The notes under the pieces are model-generated. The model did no database searches. It saw only the letters and a list, made by a program, of their open reading frames with translations, and was not told the DNA's origin. 64,000 nt of DNA from Terriglobia bacterium (GTDB lineage: Bacteria > Acidobacteriota > Terriglobia > Bryobacterales > Bryobacteraceae): positions 18,815 to 82,814 of the forward strand of contig JANYDS010000029.1 of NCBI GenBank assembly GCA_025363475.1. The letters run 5' to 3'. The position numbers and the translations under genes are program-made. Every line of letters begins with the position of its first letter. Position 1 is the stretch's first letter. Positions 9,517 through 19,360 of the stretch are shown here, piece by piece.

Positions 9517-10258
9517 ATGAAGAGCAAGAGCGCGCCGCAGTCAGTTGCTTTCCTGGCGGTCGTTTTCATTGAATTGCTGTTGCCCAGCCACTCTCAAGCG
9601 TGCTCCATGCAAAGCTGCCGGGGCAATGGCAAAGAGTTCGCCCCAACTTTTTCTGTCCGGGTACTACACGACAAGAAGCCACTGTCAGGAGCCACTGTCA
9701 CATTGCATGGACGGACCCCAGTGGGCACGGAAGTCGAGTCTGTTATCGTGACAGACTCCAATGGAATCGCGGGCCTTCACCCCGGAAATTACTGGATGAC
9801 AGCGGAATTTCTTGGGATAGGGGCTTGGAGTGACTGCTTCCACGTCAACTCGAATTCTTCTATTTTGGCGACACGGCGTGTGACGGCCGAATGGGGTAAT
9901 CTTCCCGATTTTTCGAGTGACAACATTGACGGTACCCTGGTCGAATCACGTATGCCCTCAACCGGGACGCTGGTTTGGCGAGCCAGTCATTGGGCGGAAG
10001 TTGCCCTTTGATGGAGTGCACCTCAAAGCAACTAACGTCGAAACTCGCGCCGTCGTTGCTGCAACAAGTGGTGTTGACGGCACGTTTACATTTGGCTCGC
10101 TCCCGGATGGTGATTGGGTTCTGCACATTGACGACTCCGAAAGTATTTCGGGCTACAACCTCCTGTTTAGCCTGAATGCGCGGTGGCATGGGAAGCCGCT
10201 GACCATTGAACGAAGAGAAAGCGGTTGCGGGACAGGTTTCAGAGTCCGCTGGAAATAA
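9517..10258 (+). pseudogene. Secreted protein with two carboxypeptidase-regulatory-like (Ig-type) domains, frameshifted
   Basis: The first frame encodes a signal peptide (AVVFIELLLPSHSQA) and a beta-sandwich repeat with PLSGATVTLHGR ... TDSNGIAGLHPGNY. It ends at 10011. An overlapping frame (9917-10258) continues with a second domain of the same type: FDGVHLKATN ... SGVDGTFTFGSLPDGDWVLHID. Each looks like half of a two-domain protein, and the second has no signal peptide, so a +1 shift somewhere between about 9940 and 10011 is the simplest reading. Two separate overlapping genes are the less likely alternative. Function is unknown; such domains are usually surface or periplasmic modules. Confidence 0.55.
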
Positions 10259-10259
10259 A

Positions 10260-11495
10260 CTATTGCGCGCGGCGTGAATCTGGGTGCCTCGCGATCAAGC
10301 GCCAGGCGATATAGCCCAGGACAGGGAAAATGCTGGCGATGCGGAAGGCTGTCCCGTAGTTCTTCTGATCGAAGAGCATGCCGAACCAGGGGCTGGTGAG
10401 GGCGACCATGGCTCCCCAGGAACCTCCTCCTACACCGGCAAGGAGTCCGGAATGGCCAGCCGGGAAATTGCGGACGGCGTAGCCCACCGCCATCACCACA
10501 AAGCCTGCAAGGGCGAACATCGCGAGGAACATTTCGCCCAATACCAGCTGCGCGGTGGGGAGTGAATCCGTCCAGAACAGCGGCAGACTGAGGATCAGCG
10601 ATGTGAACATCATGCCGCGGAAGCGGGGGCCGATGCGGTCGAGAAGCGCTCCCCAGACGAAGTAGCCGACTTCCCAGCCGAAGGGCGGAATCCAGAGTGT
10701 GTAGCCGAGGTCTGTGGCGGTGAAGGCGAACCGCGCTTTCAGGTAAAGCGAAGAATAGTAGAGGATGAAGCCGAGCGGTGTTGCTCCCAGAGCGTAAGCG
10801 GCCATCAGCGCCCAGACAGTTCGCTGTCTGAGTAAATCCATGAACGGCAGAGGCGGGGCGAATTCTTCCATCTGGCCTACTGCACTGGCTTTTTCGACAC
10901 TCTTTGATGTCAGGCGCCAGAAAATGATCCAGGCGGCTCCGAGGAAACCCGTGAATAGAAACGCTCCGTGCCAGCCGAATGCCGCATAGACGGGCGTCAC
11001 AATGAGCGGGGCTGCCATGGCGCCGAGTGAACCGCCGCTATAGGCGATAGCCATCCCGCGTCCGCGCTTGGCGGGAGAGAGGGTGTAGGTAACGGCCCGC
11101 AGGCCTCCGGGAAACGTTGCGCCTTCACCTGCTCCGAGAATCGCGCGGGCAATTCCGAAGGTCCAAAAGCCGGTCGCCCAGGCGTGGGCCATGGACGCGA
11201 GGGTCCAGATGGTGACGGCGGCAGTCATGCCGCGGCGGAGGCCAACACGATCCAGAATATAGCCCCAGACGGGGTTCGCCACCATATAGGCGACGGAAAA
11301 ACAGGAGATGATGAAGCCGTATTGCTCGGCGTTCAGATGGGTTTCGGCGAGGATGACCGGGGCGAGGATGGCGAGCGTGTTGCGGTCGATGTAACTGATG
11401 AGGGAGACCAGCCACATGGAGATGGCGGGGAGCCACCGGTCGGCCTGGTTCTGGTGCGCGAGGCCTTCAGGCGCGGGTATGGTTACGGGCTTCAA
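10260..11495 (-). CDS. MFS transporter of the anion:cation symporter (hexuronate/glucarate-like) type
   Basis: 411-aa major facilitator with about 12 hydrophobic helices. The ACS-family marks are visible: SYIDRNTLAI in TM1, the loop GYILDRVGLRRGM between TM2 and TM3, and GAGEGATFPGGLRAV in TM4. Relatives import sugar acids, hexuronates or organic anions with protons or cations; the substrate here is not determinable. It is a single gene, convergent with the frameshifted secreted gene (1 nt apart) and divergent from the DUF507 gene with 50 nt between starts. Confidence 0.85.
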   Translation of the reverse strand: MKPVTIPAPEGLAHQNQADRWLPAISMWLVSLISYIDRNTLAILAPVILAETHLNAEQYGFIISCFSVAYMVANPVWGYILDRVGLRRGMTAAVTIWTLASMAHAWATGFWTFGIARAILGAGEGATFPGGLRAVTYTLSPAKRGRGMAIAYSGGSLGAMAAPLIVTPVYAAFGWHGAFLFTGFLGAAWIIFWRLTSKSVEKASAVGQMEEFAPPLPFMDLLRQRTVWALMAAYALGATPLGFILYYSSLYLKARFAFTATDLGYTLWIPPFGWEVGYFVWGALLDRIGPRFRGMMFTSLILSLPLFWTDSLPTAQLVLGEMFLAMFALAGFVVMAVGYAVRNFPAGHSGLLAGVGGGSWGAMVALTSPWFGMLFDQKNYGTAFRIASIFPVLGYIAWRLIARHPDSRRAQ

Positions 11496-11545
11496 AGCAA
11501 TTCACGATGATACACTGACGGAGACCTTACTACGCCTATCAAATC

Positions 11546-12133
11546 ATGCTGCTTCCACGGGAGTTCGTAACTTACCTGTCCCGCCAGATCGTGCACAAGC
11601 TTGTGCCTGCGACGGTAGAGACACACCATCCGGAAAAGGTGGTGGAAATGGTAGATACGCTGATTGCCGATGAACTGGAAGCCGAAGACCGGCTGAACGA
11701 CGAAGTGCGGGAAATTCTGGAAGAGTACAGCGACTATATGCGCCGCGAAGGCGTCAGCTACCAGGAAATGTTCCGCAAGGCCAAGAATCAGCTGATTCAG
11801 AAGAAGAAGATTGTGAAGGCTTCGGGTCGTGACACGGGCGACGCGATGAAGCTTTCGCGGGACAAGATCACCGATATCTCGCACAAGCTGGTGGCACTGC
11901 TGAAGAAATCGCGCGAACTGCGTGTGCGGAAAGATGCGAATGATGTTCGCCTTGAAATCGTGAAGGCGTTCACTGACATTCTACAGGTGGAAGAGAAAGC
12001 CGACCGGGCGTCGCGGGATAAGGTTCGTTCCATCAAGCGCGAGATTTCCGAAGGCAGCGAAGAGTGGGACATTCTGCAGAAGAAATATTATGCGGAAGAG
12101 ATGAAGAAGTTCGGCATCGACCCCGGCAGGTAG
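11546..12133 (+). CDS. Tandem DUF507 protein
   Basis: 195-aa, highly charged, helix-rich protein made of two DUF507 copies: residues about 1-90 (MLLPREFVTYLSRQIVHKL...) and about 103-195 (LSRDKITDISHKLVALL...). The second copy ends with the family hallmark GSEEWDILQKKYYAEEM. DUF507 is conserved in several bacterial phyla without known function; there are no membrane segments or catalytic-looking residues. It lies 6 nt before mutL on the same strand, so co-transcription with mutL is likely. Confidence 0.85.
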   Translation: MLLPREFVTYLSRQIVHKLVPATVETHHPEKVVEMVDTLIADELEAEDRLNDEVREILEEYSDYMRREGVSYQEMFRKAKNQLIQKKKIVKASGRDTGDAMKLSRDKITDISHKLVALLKKSRELRVRKDANDVRLEIVKAFTDILQVEEKADRASRDKVRSIKREISEGSEEWDILQKKYYAEEMKKFGIDPGR

Positions 12134-12139
12134 GGCGCT

Positions 12140-14044
12140 GTGGGCCGCATCAGAGTACTTTCGGACCACGTCGCAAACAAGATTGCGGCCGGCGAAGTAG
12201 TTGAACGCCCGGCGTCGGTAGTCAAAGAACTCCTCGAAAATTCCCTGGATGCGGGTGCGACCAGCATTCGTGTGGAAATTGAAAACGGCGGGCGGCGGCT
12301 GATTCGTATTGTCGATGACGGCTGCGGGATGCTGCGCGACGACGCTCTTCTGGCGTTTGAACGCCATGCGACCAGCAAACTGCATGACGTAAAGGACCTG
12401 CTGACCATCGATACGCTGGGGTTCCGCGGGGAAGCGCTGCCTTCCATCGCTTCCGTGTCGCGGTTGCTGCTGGAAACCCGGTCTCTGGATGAGCAGACGG
12501 GAACGCGTGTAGAAATTGCGGGCGGGAAAATTCTGGTTTGTGATGAGATTGCACGCGGGGCCGGGACGGCTATTTCGGTGCGTGATTTGTTCTTCAATGT
12601 CCCGGCGCGGAAGAAGTTTTTGCGTGCGGAACAGACGGAGCTGGCGCATATTGCGTCGCTGGTAACGCATTACAGTCTGGCACATCCGGACAAGACGTTT
12701 GAACTTTGGAACGGCGGAGCGAATCTGCTGCATGCGACGCCGGTGGAGACGCTGCGCGAACGCGTATTTCAGGTGTTTGGCAGTCAGTTGCTGGAAGATC
12801 TGATTGATTTGGGAACGCGTTCCGCAACCCTGCAAATGCAGGATGAGGATGAGCCGGCGCGCTTGTTTCAGGTGCGCGGGTTTGTGTCGCGACCGCAAGT
12901 CCAGAAGAATAACCGGAATTCAATTTTTGTTTTTGTGAACGGGCGGCTGATTCGGGACCGGCTGGTGTTGCATGCGCTCTCGGCGGCGTATCACAATCTG
13001 ATGCCGTCGGCCTGTTTTCCATTTGCTCTGTTGTTTTTGGATTGCGATCCGGAAGAGGTGGATGTGAATGTGCATCCATCGAAGACCGAGGTGCGGTTCC
13101 GGCACGGGAGCTGGGTTCATGATTTTGTGCGGGATGCGGTGCGGGAGCAACTGATGCAATCGCGACCCGCGCCTTCGTTTGTTTCGGCGATGCCAGCGGC
13201 TGCTTTTACGGCGGGTGGAATGCCTCCGGTTGGGGAGTTTGCTGAGGGTTTGGCCGAAGAAGTGACCGGGGCTGGTTTCCCGAATTTTACGCTCCAGCCG
13301 GTGGTGCCTCCGGCGGCGCGGTTTGATTTCGGCGATGCTTCGATTTCATTCAGTAATGAACCTGCGCCGGTAAAGAGCGGGGCGGAACCGCTGCGGTTGA
13401 AGGTGCCCGATACACATGGCGCGTTTCCGCTGGATGCGGTGGCGATGCAGGGTTCGATGTCGAACATCGGTGAGCTGCGGCCGCTGGGGCAATTGCATAA
13501 CAGCTTCATTATTGCTGCGGGCAAAGACGGGCTTTGGATCATCGACCAGCATGTGGCCCACGAACGGATTCTGTTTGAGCAGGTGCTGGCGCAGCAGGCG
13601 GCGGGGCGGGTGGAAGTTCAGCATTTGCTGATGCCGGTGATTTTGCAGCTAACGCCGGAGCAGCAGATTGAATACGCACGCATTGCGGATGAACTGCAGA
13701 ATTCCGGGTTTGAGACGGAGCCGTTTGGGAATCGTACGATTGCCGTGAAGGCTGCCCCTTCGGCGGTGGGTCAGGGTGATCTGGAGCGGGTGATTCTGGA
13801 GATTTTGGAAGTGGCTGAGAACGAATTGCGCGGCGTTTCGGTATCGGATTTGCGGCGCGGGATTGCGGCTTCGATTGCATGCCGGGCGGCAATCAAGATT
13901 AATACTCCGCTGGATCAGCGCAAGATGGAGTGGATGCTGCGGACGCTGGCGGCTACGGATTACCCGATGGCGTGTCCGCATGGAAGGCCCGTTGCATTGC
14001 AGTACAGTACGCGGGATATTTTGAAGTCATTCCACAGGATCTAA
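12140..14044 (+). CDS. mutL: DNA mismatch repair protein MutL
   Basis: 634-aa MutL. The N-terminal GHKL ATPase has IAAGEVVERPASVVKELLENS, DDGCGM and TLGFRGEALPSI. The C-terminal domain carries endonuclease motifs: DQHVAHERILFE near residue 469 (DQHA-x2-E-x4-E with Val for the fourth residue), ACRAAIK, CPHGRP near 611 and the terminal FHRI. It should therefore nick the daughter strand after MutS recruitment, as in organisms without MutH. The start is GTG, 6 nt after the DUF507 stop. A variable Pro/Ala-rich linker lies around residues 340-430. Confidence 0.95.
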   Translation: MGRIRVLSDHVANKIAAGEVVERPASVVKELLENSLDAGATSIRVEIENGGRRLIRIVDDGCGMLRDDALLAFERHATSKLHDVKDLLTIDTLGFRGEALPSIASVSRLLLETRSLDEQTGTRVEIAGGKILVCDEIARGAGTAISVRDLFFNVPARKKFLRAEQTELAHIASLVTHYSLAHPDKTFELWNGGANLLHATPVETLRERVFQVFGSQLLEDLIDLGTRSATLQMQDEDEPARLFQVRGFVSRPQVQKNNRNSIFVFVNGRLIRDRLVLHALSAAYHNLMPSACFPFALLFLDCDPEEVDVNVHPSKTEVRFRHGSWVHDFVRDAVREQLMQSRPAPSFVSAMPAAAFTAGGMPPVGEFAEGLAEEVTGAGFPNFTLQPVVPPAARFDFGDASISFSNEPAPVKSGAEPLRLKVPDTHGAFPLDAVAMQGSMSNIGELRPLGQLHNSFIIAAGKDGLWIIDQHVAHERILFEQVLAQQAAGRVEVQHLLMPVILQLTPEQQIEYARIADELQNSGFETEPFGNRTIAVKAAPSAVGQGDLERVILEILEVAENELRGVSVSDLRRGIAASIACRAAIKINTPLDQRKMEWMLRTLAATDYPMACPHGRPVALQYSTRDILKSFHRI

Positions 14045-14087
14045 ATCAGGGAGCAGAGCATGGAGCCTGGCGCCTGGCGCATCGTCG

Positions 14088-14340
14088 ATCAGTCTGGCTG
14101 CTAAAGATATTGTGGCTTCAAGACCGTCATGGGGGATGCAAAGCAGAACTGGCTGATCCTGAAAAATGGGGATCAAGTAACCGGATTATTTCAGGGGATG
14201 TTTGAGGAGAACATCCTCACGTTCAGAAGGCACAACGGGTGGAGCTTCAACAAGAGGCGGATGAGAATACGACCGGGCTGGCCAGCTTCATTGCGGTGGA
14301 GCCTGACGGAAACCCGATCCTTGTCGATCAGCACGTTTGA
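14088..14340 (+). pseudogene. Relic of a VOC/glyoxalase-family gene
   Basis: Fragments of one VOC (glyoxalase/bleomycin-resistance) protein can be followed in order across changing frames: SLAAKDIVA near 14091; [19 protein letters not shown] and [13 protein letters not shown] at about 14118-14230; then [20 protein letters not shown] and ILVDQHV ending in a TGA at 14338-14340. Pieces expected between them are missing, so at least two internal deletions or frameshifts occurred. The region between mutL and the 2-oxoglutarate dehydrogenase gene is therefore a decayed gene rather than empty spacer. Confidence 0.75.
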
Positions 14341-14342
14341 AA

Positions 14343-17300
14343 TTATTTTAGAGCGTCTTCAACCAGACGTTTCTGTTCTTCCGCGTGGCGCTTCGAAGAA
14401 CCTACAGCGGGACTGGCGTTTCTGGTCCGGCCGGCATACTGAATCACGCGACTGAGGCCTTTAAAATAGCTATAGACAAAGCGCCAGGCACCCATGTTGC
14501 GCGGTTCTTCCTGGCACCAGATGAGTTCGGCGTTCTCGCGGTAGCGGGCCAGAAGATCTGTTACCGCCTGATCGGGGAACGGGTAAAGTTCTTCGATGCG
14601 AACGACGGCGATATCATTCACCTTTTTCGCGGTGCGTGCGGCCACCAGATCGTAATAAACTTTGCCACAGCAGAAAACGATCTTGCGAGCAGGCACGGGG
14701 TCGCCCGCATCACCCAGCACCGGCTGGAATTCGCCGCTGGTGAGTTCTTCGAACGTGGAAACGGCCGCAGTGGAACGCAACAAACTCTTGGGCGAGAAAA
14801 GTACCAGCGGCTTGCGCTGCGTGGTCATCTGGCGGCGCAAAATGTGGAAGTATTGCGCCGGTGTGGAGCAGTTGGCCACGCGGATGTTGTCTTCTGCGCC
14901 GAGAACCAGGAAGCGTTCCAGTCGTCCGCTCGAATGTTCCGGACCCTGGCCTTCGTATCCATGTGGCAGAAGGAGTGTGAGGCCGCTGACCTGGCTCCAT
15001 TTCTGCTCGGCCGTGGTGAGGAACTGGTCAATGATGACCTGCGCTCCATTGGAAAAATCGCCAAACTGGGCCTCCCAGAGAGTGAGGGTGTGTGGATCCG
15101 CCACGCTGTAGCCGTATTCAAAACCGAGTACGCCAAACTCACTGAGTGAACTGTCCAGGACTTCGAACGGGGCCTGATTTTCATCGAGGTGTTCCAGCGG
15201 GACATGACGATGCCCATTTTCAAAATCGTAAAAAGCCAGGTGGCGCTGGCTAAAAGTTCCGCGGCCGCAATCCTGTCCGCTGAGACGCACCGGAGTGCCT
15301 TCGAGCACCAGACTGCCGAACGCAACAGCCTCTGCATAGGCCCAGTCCACTGTGCCGTTGGAGGCCAGAGAGTCGCGCCGCTTGCGAATAAACGTTTCGA
15401 GCTTCGGGTGGAGGTGGAACGTGGCAGGCAGAGTAGTGATGCCCGCGACGACCTGATCCAGAACAGCGCGCGAGATGGCCGTTGTGTAGTTTTCGGGAGT
15501 CGGTTTGATGACCGGCTGCAACACCCAGGGTCCCGCAGCTTTATTGGCATCGAACGCGGCGTTGAGGTGGTCGGCAACCTTCTTGCGGACTCCATCCACA
15601 TCTGCGGCGCTGAGCACTTTCTCTTTGACCAGACGCGCGCCGTACAGCACTGCCGACGAGGCAAGGGCACGTATCTTGCGGTACATGATGGGCTGAGTGT
15701 AGGCCGGGTCATCGGCTTCGTTGTGGCCATGACGGCGGTAGCAGACCAGATCGATGACGACGTCCCGTTGGAAGCGCTCACGGTAATCGAACGCCAGTTG
15801 TACAACGCGCAGTGCGGCTTCGGGGTCATCGCCGTTGACGTGGAAAATGGGAGCCTGCACCATGCGCGCGACGTCGGTGGCGTAAGCAGTGGAGCGCGAT
15901 TGTTCCGGAAGGGTGGTGAAGCCGATCTGGTTATTGATGACCAGATGCAACGTGCCGCCGGTGCAGTAACCATCGAGTTGCGAAAGGTTCAGTGTTTCGG
16001 CCACCACACCCTGGCCTGCGAATGCAGCATCGCCGTGGATTAACAGAGCGATGAATTGGGCGCGCGCCACGTCACCGGTCCGGTCTTGTTTCGCGCGGAC
16101 CATGCCTTCCACCACGGGGTTGACTGCTTCCAGGTGGCTGGGGTTGGCGGCGAGTGAAATGGTGATGGAGTTGCCCGCTGGCGAAGTGTGAACGCCGGTT
16201 GCGCCGAGGTGATATTTGACATCACCGGAACCCTGCGCAGAGGCGGGGTCGATATTGTATTCGAATTCGGAAAAGATCTGACCAAGTGGCTTGCCGATGA
16301 TGTTGGCGAGCACGTTCAGACGACCGCGGTGGGCCATGCCGACAATGATTTCCGCCTTGTGGCAATCCGCAGCAAGGCTGGAAATTTCGTTGAGGATGGA
16401 GATGGTGGTTTCTGCGCCTTCCAGAGAAAAGCGTTTCTGCCCGATAAAACGGCGGTCGAGAAAGAGTTCAAATTCTTCCGCGAGCATGAGGTTTTCGAGG
16501 ATGCGGAGTTTTTCCGTGCTGCTTAACGAAGGCGCGGCGGGTTGTTCGAGCCGGTGTTGCAGCCAGCACTTTTCTTCGGTGCGCTGGATGTACATGTACT
16601 CGGTGCCGATTTTGCCGCAGTAGGCCTGGCGGAGGTGGTCAACCATTTCGCGGAGGGTGGCTTGTTTACGGCCCCCGAATGCGTCCTGCAGAGTTCCAGT
16701 GTAAAAATGACGGTCCAGATCCCAGATGGTCAGGCCGTAAGTCAGGGGGTCAAGCTCTGCGTTGTAGGCGGGTTCTTCACCGAGAGGATCGAGGTCAGCC
16801 ATGAGGTGGCCGCGCACGCGGAAGGCGTGGATCAATTGGGCGACAGCCGCTTCCTTGACGATCTCAATCGACGGTTCGGTGACGGTAGCGGCGATGGTTG
16901 AGGCTGTTTCCGCAGCCCAGACGACGGGCTTGTACGGAATGTGCAGCGCTTCAAAAATTTCGTCGTAGAAATTTTTTGCCCCATCAAGCAGCGATTGCAG
17001 CGAGCCAAGGAACATGCCGGATTCCGCACCTTGTATGATGCGGTGGTCGTAAGTGCATGTGACCGACATGATTTTGCTGATGCCGAGCGAAGTGATGGCA
17101 TCCGGAGCTACGCCACGGTATTCGGCGGGGTAATCCATAGCACCGACAGCGACGATTGCGCCTTGGCCGTCAACAAGTCGCGGCATGGAGGCCATGGTGC
17201 CGACCGTGCCGGGGTTGGTGAGAGAGATGGAAGTGCCTTGGAAATCAGGCACACCGAGTTTGCCGTTGCGGGCGCGGCCCACCAGATCGTCAAACGCGGC

Positions 17301-17924
17301 GACGAATTGCAGGAAGGTGAGCGAACCTGCATTCTTGATGTTGGGGACGAGCAGGTTGCGGGTGCCGTTCTTGCCGGGGACATCGACCGCGAGACCGAAA
17401 TTGATTTCCTTCTTGACGACGCGGAACAGTTCACCCGCAGGGTTGGTGGCGAAGGCGTGGTTCAGCGCAGGGTTGGCCTGGACGGACTTCACGATAGCCC
17501 AGCCGATGATGTGGGTATAGGAAAGCTTGCTCTTGCCGAGCAGAGTCCGGTGATGGTTGATCAGACGGCGGTTCTCGTCGATCACTTTCACCGGGATGAT
17601 GCGCTGGGATGTCGCGAGCGGTATATACGCGCTGGCGGCCATGTTCTCAGCGATGCGGGCGGGAGCGCCGCGCAGGGGCATCAGCTCTTCTGAGGCAGAC
17701 AGAACGGGTTCTGCCGCCGCACGAACGGCGGGGCTGATGGGGCCGGCTGAACGCGAAGTGACAGGCTTCTGACCGTTCGCACCAGTTATTCCGTTTGAAC
17801 TATTAGGCTCGAAAAGTGTCTTCCAGTCCTTGTCTACTGATGTACGATCAAGGCGGTATTGCTGCAGCAGCTCATCTTCGAGCCACGAATTTATGCCCGA
17901 TTGCGGGCCAGGGTTGGATTCCAT
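14343..17924 (-). CDS. kgd: Multifunctional 2-oxoglutarate dehydrogenase E1 / decarboxylase with fused E2 succinyltransferase domain
   Basis: 1193-aa TCA-cycle enzyme of the mycobacterial Kgd type. The N-terminus ([27 protein letters not shown]) is followed by an E2 catalytic domain at about residues 95-330 with the active-site motif DHRIIQG (His near 293), then a complete 2-oxoglutarate dehydrogenase E1 (about 370-1193) with [13 protein letters not shown] and [16 protein letters not shown]. There is no lipoyl domain in the chain, so lipoyl groups must come from a separate E2. It decarboxylates 2-oxoglutarate and succinylates lipoyl-E2, and related enzymes also release succinic semialdehyde. 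It is a lone gene, divergent from the metallophosphoesterase operon. Confidence 0.93.
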   Translation of the reverse strand: MESNPGPQSGINSWLEDELLQQYRLDRTSVDKDWKTLFEPNSSNGITGANGQKPVTSRSAGPISPAVRAAAEPVLSASEELMPLRGAPARIAENMAASAYIPLATSQRIIPVKVIDENRRLINHHRTLLGKSKLSYTHIIGWAIVKSVQANPALNHAFATNPAGELFRVVKKEINFGLAVDVPGKNGTRNLLVPNIKNAGSLTFLQFVAAFDDLVGRARNGKLGVPDFQGTSISLTNPGTVGTMASMPRLVDGQGAIVAVGAMDYPAEYRGVAPDAITSLGISKIMSVTCTYDHRIIQGAESGMFLGSLQSLLDGAKNFYDEIFEALHIPYKPVVWAAETASTIAATVTEPSIEIVKEAAVAQLIHAFRVRGHLMADLDPLGEEPAYNAELDPLTYGLTIWDLDRHFYTGTLQDAFGGRKQATLREMVDHLRQAYCGKIGTEYMYIQRTEEKCWLQHRLEQPAAPSLSSTEKLRILENLMLAEEFELFLDRRFIGQKRFSLEGAETTISILNEISSLAADCHKAEIIVGMAHRGRLNVLANIIGKPLGQIFSEFEYNIDPASAQGSGDVKYHLGATGVHTSPAGNSITISLAANPSHLEAVNPVVEGMVRAKQDRTGDVARAQFIALLIHGDAAFAGQGVVAETLNLSQLDGYCTGGTLHLVINNQIGFTTLPEQSRSTAYATDVARMVQAPIFHVNGDDPEAALRVVQLAFDYRERFQRDVVIDLVCYRRHGHNEADDPAYTQPIMYRKIRALASSAVLYGARLVKEKVLSAADVDGVRKKVADHLNAAFDANKAAGPWVLQPVIKPTPENYTTAISRAVLDQVVAGITTLPATFHLHPKLETFIRKRRDSLASNGTVDWAYAEAVAFGSLVLEGTPVRLSGQDCGRGTFSQRHLAFYDFENGHRHVPLEHLDENQAPFEVLDSSLSEFGVLGFEYGYSVADPHTLTLWEAQFGDFSNGAQVIIDQFLTTAEQKWSQVSGLTLLLPHGYEGQGPEHSSGRLERFLVLGAEDNIRVANCSTPAQYFHILRRQMTTQRKPLVLFSPKSLLRSTAAVSTFEELTSGEFQPVLGDAGDPVPARKIVFCCGKVYYDLVAARTAKKVNDIAVVRIEELYPFPDQAVTDLLARYRENAELIWCQEEPRNMGAWRFVYSYFKGLSRVIQYAGRTRNASPAVGSSKRHAEEQKRLVEDALK

Positions 17925-18020
17925 ACGGCGGGAAATTGCTCCGTTTCATGATATCTGACGTGTTCCGGCGGCTTGTGACACTGCCCAGAACCCTGCCTTC
18001 AACATAAGATCAATACTGAA

Positions 18021-18641
18021 ATGAAGCTGCTGATTTTTTCAGACATCCATAGTGATGCGAGGGCGCTGGAACGCCTGATGGCAATTGAGGCAGATTACTA
18101 CTTCTGCGCGGGCGATCTGGTGAACTGGGCGCGGGGTCTTGATGTGATGGGCGAGATTCTCAAGAAGCGCGCGGACCGGATGTTTGTGATGCCAGGTAAT
18201 CATGAATCGGCCCCGCAGATCGAAGAGTTTTGCGGACGCTTCGGGTTTCGCAACTTCCATGAAGGCCATGTGGAACTGGGTGGCTTTCATGTAGTGGGAA
18301 TGGGGTACTCGAATCCAACTCCGTTCGATACGCCGGGCGAATATTCGGATGAAGAACTGGGGCAGCGCCTGCATGCCTTCGATGGTTTAAAACCGATGAT
18401 CGCCATTTGCCATGCGCCGCCGTGGGGTACGATGCTCGACCGGATTACGAATTTGAAACATGCGGGCAGCCGGTCTGTGCGGGAGTTCATGCAGCGCGAA
18501 CAGCCACGCTATTTTTTCTGTGGTCATATCCATGAAGCTGCCGGGGCGCAGGAAAAGCTGGGCGAGACTTCGGCGATGAATGTTGGCAAGAAGGGTTATC
18601 TGCTCGATTTGGACAAGCAGGCAGAACTGGGGCTCATATAG
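18021..18641 (+). CDS. Calcineurin-like metallophosphoesterase
   Basis: 206-aa metallophosphoesterase. The metal-binding set is visible in order: DIH at residues 8-10, GDL, GNHES, the GWH-type region as CHAPPWGT, and GHIHEAAG. It cleaves phosphoester bonds of an unknown substrate. It is the first gene of a tightly packed run (spacings 2, -1, 4 and -4 nt) leading through an AhpD-like protein and an alkyltransferase-like protein to PolX and a NUDIX enzyme, which suggests a link to DNA repair or nucleotide clean-up, though only by context. Confidence 0.87.
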   Translation: MKLLIFSDIHSDARALERLMAIEADYYFCAGDLVNWARGLDVMGEILKKRADRMFVMPGNHESAPQIEEFCGRFGFRNFHEGHVELGGFHVVGMGYSNPTPFDTPGEYSDEELGQRLHAFDGLKPMIAICHAPPWGTMLDRITNLKHAGSRSVREFMQREQPRYFFCGHIHEAAGAQEKLGETSAMNVGKKGYLLDLDKQAELGLI

Positions 18642-18643
18642 AT

Positions 18644-19045
18644 ATGGCGACTTTAGGTTTTGTGGAATACGCGGACGCGACGGCTGATGTGAAGGCCGTA
18701 TATGAAGACATCATGGCGACGCGGAAGACAGACCGCGTGAATAATTTCTGGAAGGCGCTGGGGCATGATCCGGTGACGCTGCGCCGGACATGGGCGAGCG
18801 TTAAGGAAATTATGGGTCCCGGCGGCGCACTGGATCCATTAGTCAAAGAGATGATTTATGTGGCGGTGAGCGCGACCAATGGCTGCGGGTACTGCATCAC
18901 GTCGCACACGGCTGCGGCGCGCAAAGGTGGCATGACGGATGCCATGTTTGCTGAACTGATGGCCGTGGTGGGGATGGCGAACGAAACCAACCGGCTGGTG
19001 AACGGGTATCAGGTTGAGATCGACGAGCAGTTCCTGACGAAGTAA
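18644..19045 (+). CDS. Carboxymuconolactone decarboxylase/AhpD-family peroxidase-like protein
   Basis: 133-aa helical protein with the AhpD-type redox motif GCGYCITSHT (CxxC followed by His), preceded by the conserved KEMIYVAVS helix. Members with this motif act as alkylhydroperoxidases or thiol-disulfide partners rather than lactone decarboxylases. It starts 2 nt after the metallophosphoesterase stop and its own stop overlaps the next start (TAATG), so it is translationally coupled in the operon. Confidence 0.87.
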   Translation: MATLGFVEYADATADVKAVYEDIMATRKTDRVNNFWKALGHDPVTLRRTWASVKEIMGPGGALDPLVKEMIYVAVSATNGCGYCITSHTAAARKGGMTDAMFAELMAVVGMANETNRLVNGYQVEIDEQFLTK

Positions 19046-19356
19046 TGTTCGAGAAGATTCTGGCCACAGTGCGGCGGATTCCGAAGGGGCGCGTAGCTAC
19101 CTACGGGGATGTTGCGGCGGCCAGCGGCTTTCCTGGTTCTGCCCGTCAGGTAGTGTGGGCGCTGCGCACGGGCAAAGGTCTGGCATGGCACCGGGTGTTG
19201 GGTGCAAAGGGTCGGTTGTTGCTGCCGGGCGAGGCGGGGCTGGAGCAAAGACTGCGGCTGCGCCTTGAAGGCGTTGAGATTCATGGCGACCGCATAGACC
19301 TCGAAACCTATGGCCATAAGTTTCGACGTCAGCCTGCAAAGCAGCAGTTAAACTGA
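19045..19356 (+). CDS. Alkyltransferase-like protein (MGMT family without the active Cys)
   Basis: 103-aa protein with the DNA-binding fold of O6-alkylguanine-DNA alkyltransferases: IPKGRVATYGDVAAASG, then SARQVVWAL. Where MGMT has PCHRV, this has AWHRVLG, so the acceptor Cys is replaced by Trp, as in ATL proteins. ATLs bind O6-alkylguanine and hand it to nucleotide excision repair instead of repairing directly. A uvrA gene is present in the same window (31.7 kb). It overlaps the preceding gene by 1 nt and precedes polX by 4 nt. Confidence 0.88.
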   Translation: MFEKILATVRRIPKGRVATYGDVAAASGFPGSARQVVWALRTGKGLAWHRVLGAKGRLLLPGEAGLEQRLRLRLEGVEIHGDRIDLETYGHKFRRQPAKQQLN

Positions 19357-19360
19357 AGGC

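Noticed and set aside
14129..14455. 108-codon plus-strand frame as an intact gene
   Set aside because: Only its first third matches VOC proteins; the rest is out of frame and runs into the antisense of kgd, so it is part of a relic.
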